A stretch of 64,000 nucleotides of DNA from CBDFHJ01 sp965247635. Its GTDB lineage: Bacteria > Chloroflexota > Dehalococcoidia > Lucifugimonadales > Australimonadaceae. Where the stretch lies: NCBI GenBank assembly GCA_965247635.1, contig CBDFHJ010000007.1, positions 310,001-374,000 on the forward strand, given 5' to 3'. Positions 60,560 to 64,000 of this stretch are shown here, one piece after another. The translations under genes and the position numbers were made by a program. The notes beneath the pieces are model-generated. The model saw nothing but the letters and a program-made list of their open reading frames with translations, did no database searches and was not told the origin of the DNA. The number at the start of each line of letters is the position of its first letter. Position 1 is the stretch's first letter.

Positions 60560-62290
60560 GTGAAGTTCCTATCTCTCGGCTTGATTTTCCTCGTTAGCCT
60601 TGCTGTCCTGGCCTTGGTGGGATGTGCAGGGGATGATCCTACTGCTGCTCCTACTGCTACTCCTACGGAGCAGGTGGACCGCCCGGAGTACGGCGGAACC
60701 CTCATCATTGGGCGTAGCATTCCTCGAAATATCATCGATCCCTACTTGGCCATATCGAACACATCATATCTATGGCCCGATTACGAATCTCTGCTTGGCT
60801 ACAAGCAGCCGTACGACGAGACCATAGGCCCAGAGATTGAGCCAAGGCTGGCGACCGAGTACTCCGCGGATGCAGCAGGCACCACGTGGACCTTCACGCT
60901 TCGTCAAGGCGTGAAATGGCACGACGGAGAGGACTTCAACGCGGACGACGTGGTAGCCACCTTCAGGCGGATGATCGAGCCCGACTTGCCCATTGCGCGT
61001 AGGTCGCTCCCGCTAAAGGGGGTGATCAAGGACGTGCGCAAGGTCGATGACTACACCGTGGTTATAGAAACGGCGGAACCCAACGCGACGCTCATCGACC
61101 TACTAGCGAATAATCATGCCAGCATTATGCCAGCGCACCTGATCACCGGCGACCTCACTTCGGCTGTCCCGGAAGAGAAATGGATATTCCTGAAACGCGA
61201 CACCACAGGCCCCGTCTCAGTCGGCACGGGGCCCTTCAAAATGACCGAGTGGGACCCCGAGGGAGATGTGCGTTTCGTACGGTTCGACGAGTACTGGGAT
61301 AGAGACGAGTTCGGAAACCAGCTCCCATACTTGGACGGGTTTCTTGCCCGTTTTGAGCAAGATGACACGCGCAACAAAGCTTCCTTTGTGGCGAGAGCCA
61401 TTCACACCGGCGAATTCAGTGGTATGGCCAAACATGAGGTGGAAGTCCTCTGTGCGCAAGCCGTGGACCCAGAGGTGTGTTTTGGGGCCAGGCACGGACA
61501 CGGATGGTTCGCCATCACGCTCAACACGGACCTCGAAGTATTTCAGGACCCCCGCATCGTGAAGGCCTCCCGGTACTCCTTGCAGGCAAGGAATGCGACC
61601 GAGGTAGTCTTTGGCGAAGGCACGGGTGATACCGCCGATATCTGGATTGACCGCCGACAGTTTCCTGACGCGACCCTTACAGAGGAGGAACAGTTCGAGT
61701 TGATGCCTTGGACTGACCCTGACCAGTACGACGACTACCGGCAAAAGGCCAAGGACCTCCTAACAGAAGCTGGTTTTCCTGAGGGCTTTGAGCTCGACTT
61801 CCCCTGGTACTCGTTCTGCGGATTCAGAAACTTCTACACCCCCATGGTCGATAGCTTCGTCAAGTCGGGCATTCGGGGGTTCCAGCAGTGCCGCGAGGGT
61901 ATCATCTTGCGCGAGGAGATTGTGGCAGGTCGGTTTGCAGTCGTCATTGATGCCGCTGGTGTCACGTACTCGTTCCCGGAGGACTCCATGCTCCTCTCCG
62001 CCCTTTCCTTTGCTCCGAACATCATCTATGGTCACTACGACTGGGAAGGGCAGGAGGGCGTGGACGAGATCTACTTCGACGCCATTAAGACTCTGGACCG
62101 CGACGAGCGGTACGAGGTGTTGAAGGCCATGGACCGCTACATGGCCGACCCGGAGTTCACGGTGTACGCCGTGGGCTATAACTACATGACGCAGCCCATA
62201 CACGGCTGCCTCCGCAACTACTTCCCGGGCCCTGGCATGTATCACGGCCAGACCCATCGCACCACATGGATGGAGGAGGAGTGCCGGTAA
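60560..62290 (+). CDS. ABC transporter substrate-binding lipoprotein (SBP family 5)
   Basis: The 576-residue product has a signal peptide with lipobox (LALVGC, Cys22), a short Thr/Pro/Ala spacer and the family-5 fold: GGTLIIGRSIPRNIIDPYLA, TWTFTLRQGVKWHDGEDFNADDVVATFRRM, the FGARHGHGWFAITLN domain, and DQYDDYRQKAKDLLTEAGFPEGF. Members bind oligopeptides, nickel or small organic molecules. No permease or ATPase genes are adjacent. GAGGTG precedes the GTG start. Confidence 0.9.
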   Translation: MKFLSLGLIFLVSLAVLALVGCAGDDPTAAPTATPTEQVDRPEYGGTLIIGRSIPRNIIDPYLAISNTSYLWPDYESLLGYKQPYDETIGPEIEPRLATEYSADAAGTTWTFTLRQGVKWHDGEDFNADDVVATFRRMIEPDLPIARRSLPLKGVIKDVRKVDDYTVVIETAEPNATLIDLLANNHASIMPAHLITGDLTSAVPEEKWIFLKRDTTGPVSVGTGPFKMTEWDPEGDVRFVRFDEYWDRDEFGNQLPYLDGFLARFEQDDTRNKASFVARAIHTGEFSGMAKHEVEVLCAQAVDPEVCFGARHGHGWFAITLNTDLEVFQDPRIVKASRYSLQARNATEVVFGEGTGDTADIWIDRRQFPDATLTEEEQFELMPWTDPDQYDDYRQKAKDLLTEAGFPEGFELDFPWYSFCGFRNFYTPMVDSFVKSGIRGFQQCREGIILREEIVAGRFAVVIDAAGVTYSFPEDSMLLSALSFAPNIIYGHYDWEGQEGVDEIYFDAIKTLDRDERYEVLKAMDRYMADPEFTVYAVGYNYMTQPIHGCLRNYFPGPGMYHGQTHRTTWMEEECR

Positions 62291-62368
62291 CGCATATTAA
62301 TGTGTGGGGTGATTAATTTCGCCGCGCGGTGAGTTGGAGTTCCGAACTTGCGTAAGGAGGTTATGGTG

Positions 62369-63112
62369 ATGACAGGCATAGAGAATCGAGCAATTCGGTT
62401 CCCGGATGGCTCGGCCCTTGCACATTTCCCCGCCGACTTGGTTGAGAGCTTCCACGAGTCTAGCAAGGCTTTGGGGTTCGGAGGGGTCATGGGCTTCGGC
62501 TCACGCCCAGCCTTAATACTGGTGGATTTTTACCTTCAGGCCACAGGTCGCCCCGATGACCCGTATGGCAGACAGATTGAGGCGGCGAACGAGCTTATTG
62601 CCGCAGCTCGAGCGAAGAGCATCCCCATCGCCTTCATGACTGTTGGGTACACCAACCTCCAGGATGCCGGACTTTGGCTGTACAAATTCCCTATGTTGAC
62701 CGCTTTTACTGATCCAGAGATGTCCAAGCTTGACCCAAGGCTTGATTTTCGGCCGGAGGAGGACATATACGTTGTCAAGCACTACCAATCGTCGTTCTTC
62801 GGCACCACCCTTAGCCCAACGCTCAGCGCGATGAACCGCGACACGCTGATCGTCACGGGGGGTGCAACCGGAGGGTGCGTCCGTGCGACCGCGCAGCAGG
62901 GCCTGTGTGAGGGCTTTCGACCCATGGTAGTCGTGGAAACGATCTGGCCACGTGGTAACGACCTGGAAGGCGAGTGGGACAGGGCCAACTCGACGCACAT
63001 GCTGGACATGGGACGGTCGTGTGCCGACCTTGTGACAGTCAAAGAGGTCATTGAGTACTTCTCGATGCCGGAGGTCGAGGGTGTGAAGAGATCGGTGGCA
63101 GCCGGGGCTTAA
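62369..63112 (+). CDS. Isochorismatase-like cysteine hydrolase (N-carbamoylsarcosine-amidase-like)
   Basis: The 247-residue product has the Asp-Lys-Cys triad: D53 (ALILVDFYLQ), K137 (YVVKHYQSSFFGT) and C170 (TGGATGGCVRATA). The SSFFGTxL and GCVRAT motifs are those of N-carbamoylsarcosine amidase and related amidohydrolases. AAGGAGG lies 8 nt before ATG 62369, which is preferred over ATG 62363 and TTG 62348. It follows the binding-protein gene on the same strand and may act on the imported compound. Confidence 0.85.
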   Translation: MTGIENRAIRFPDGSALAHFPADLVESFHESSKALGFGGVMGFGSRPALILVDFYLQATGRPDDPYGRQIEAANELIAAARAKSIPIAFMTVGYTNLQDAGLWLYKFPMLTAFTDPEMSKLDPRLDFRPEEDIYVVKHYQSSFFGTTLSPTLSAMNRDTLIVTGGATGGCVRATAQQGLCEGFRPMVVVETIWPRGNDLEGEWDRANSTHMLDMGRSCADLVTVKEVIEYFSMPEVEGVKRSVAAGA

Positions 63113-63222
63113 GCAAAGCTACTACAGCTATTACGACCTGACTTCATGCTGAGAGCTCCATGGTTTTCTGGTTTTACCATGGGGCCCTCATTGGGCTCTT
63201 GAGTGACACCAACTGACCGTAC

Positions 63223-64000
63223 CTACGCCCACAGTCCTTTCTCACGCAGGTCGTCCCAGCTCTCGGATTCCATCAGGTCCAGCCAGAAGTTGTAGGCGCC
63301 CCGCTGGTTCTGCTCGTTTGGATGGAACGCCTGCCGGCGCACTGTGATGGTAGCGTTCTGCGGTAGGTCCAACTTCTCCAGTTCCGGGTGGCCTCGCTGT
63401 TCCTGAGTGCGCCCCATGGCGTAGTGGTACGGATGGCGTCGTGCGATGGTGCCCTTGCTGGCCTTGTGGGCGTAGTTCCAGTTCTCCATGTCGTCCTCTT
63501 CGGTCATGCCCACGGGGCCGCCATAGCGCATGTAGTAGTGGCGTAGCAGGTCCTTCACCTCTTGGGGCATGTCGCGGTGCACGAAATACCAGCGCCAGCA
63601 CTCGGTGGTGTCCGGCCCGTGGGGGTGCCACACGCACATGCTCAGGTACGTGCCCGTGGTGCCGTTGGGAAAGACGTTACCGTTGCTGGCACGGATAGCG
63701 GCGTCCTTGCCTAATACCTTCTTCCGCCGCTCGTAGGCGTCGCGGAAATAGTCCTCCACGATTGGCGCGCCCGGATAGCCGGGAATGTAGGGGAGGTCTT
63801 CCAGTGCGATGGTGACGCCAAGCCGCCCCGAGCCGTGGTGGGAGAGGCTAAAGCCGAGGAACTGTTGCCCGGAAGCTGCCCGCCTACGCATGGAGTCCCC
63901 GGCCGTGTCGGCGGTGTGGCGGCCCTGTCCGCCGGTGGGGCTGATACCTACGAGGTCCACCGACCGGTGGGTCGGCAGGCCGTGGTATCCGTCGCCCAGG
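63223..64000 (-). CDS. Rieske non-heme iron oxygenase alpha subunit, paralogue 4 (5' end cut by window)
   Basis: The visible C-terminal part (259 codons) begins in the iron-site motif GDGYHGLPTHRSVDLVGISP, close to paralogues 1-3. It continues with the same landmarks (SHHGSGRLGV, WRWYFVHRDMPQEVKDLLRHYYMRYGG, TEEDDMENWNYAHKASKG) and ends WDDLREKGLWA. The Rieske domain lies beyond the window. It is the fourth co-oriented member of the family in 20 kb. Confidence 0.9.
   Translation of the reverse strand, partial: LGDGYHGLPTHRSVDLVGISPTGGQGRHTADTAGDSMRRRAASGQQFLGFSLSHHGSGRLGVTIALEDLPYIPGYPGAPIVEDYFRDAYERRKKVLGKDAAIRASNGNVFPNGTTGTYLSMCVWHPHGPDTTECWRWYFVHRDMPQEVKDLLRHYYMRYGGPVGMTEEDDMENWNYAHKASKGTIARRHPYHYAMGRTQEQRGHPELEKLDLPQNATITVRRQAFHPNEQNQRGAYNFWLDLMESESWDDLREKGLWA

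Noticed and set aside
1..64000. CRISPR array or rRNA operon
   Set aside because: No regularly spaced identical repeats and no rRNA-like sequence were seen; the repeats present are irregular dispersed palindromes.

Overview
The window is about 64 kb of high-GC bacterial chromosome. Its content fits an uncultured Chloroflexota of the Dehalococcoidia/SAR202 type: several Rieske ring-hydroxylating oxygenase paralogues, LLM-class flavin oxidoreductases, many catabolic orphan genes, and short GC-rich palindromic repeats between genes. This taxonomic reading is an inference from gene content; there is no 16S gene here.

Layout. 1-9971 is the end of a prophage or integrated element. Tightly overlapping minus-strand phage genes (PriCT-2/Toprim primase-like protein, small proteins, ASCH protein, SF2 helicase interrupted by an intein, coiled-coil protein, PD-(D/E)XK nuclease, zinc-ribbon recombination-type protein cut by an IS3 element) run up to repressor remnants and a 3' tRNA-Ser fragment that looks like the attachment site. 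10.1-21.9 kb is ordinary chromosome: flavin reductase, epimerase, PurU, tRNA-Lys, signal peptidase I, ECF sigma/anti-sigma pair, SIMPL lipoprotein, RidA, a sulfurtransferase, and a decayed pair of exported proteins. 22.2-23.5 kb is an IS256-family element. 23.6-36.8 kb holds glyS, an sbcD-like gene, an LLM oxidoreductase, mutS and a four-gene nuoE/nuoF/nuoG-like/FNR operon. 37-43.3 kb holds a haloalkane dehalogenase-like gene, a small-RNA candidate, tRNA-Lys(CTT), an adenylate cyclase, an acyl-CoA ligase, a polyprenol-phosphate glycosyltransferase and an MFS carrier. 43.4-51 kb is a Rieske cluster: three paralogues, a meta-cleavage-type hydrolase, an HbpS/GlcG-like protein and a second IS256 copy. 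51.4-64 kb holds an ABC exporter, an M29/NicX-like protein, a nitroreductase, an IS-interrupted MFS gene, a tandem isochorismatase-fold protein, an oligopeptide-type binding lipoprotein, a cysteine hydrolase and a fourth Rieske gene cut by the window end.

The most striking observation is that two unrelated genes carry an in-frame UGA exactly where their families have a functional cysteine: the catalytic Cys of a two-domain rhodanese sulfurtransferase (UGA at 17119-17121) and the last Cys of the N-terminal double CxxC of a class III adenylate cyclase (UGA at 38827-38829). In both, a perfect hairpin lies just downstream with its apical loop starting 17-18 nt after the UGA, as expected of a bacterial SECIS element. 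Both are proposed as selenoproteins, the cyclase being the more unexpected.

Other points of note: the Rieske paralogues share a TTGACA-N17-TA(G/C)GTT promoter, and the second IS256 copy has separated that promoter from one of them; three copies of a MITE-like element have a CTAG/CTAA end that supplies the stop codon of the adjoining gene; the phage helicase intein sits inside the Walker A motif and carries a one-base frameshift.
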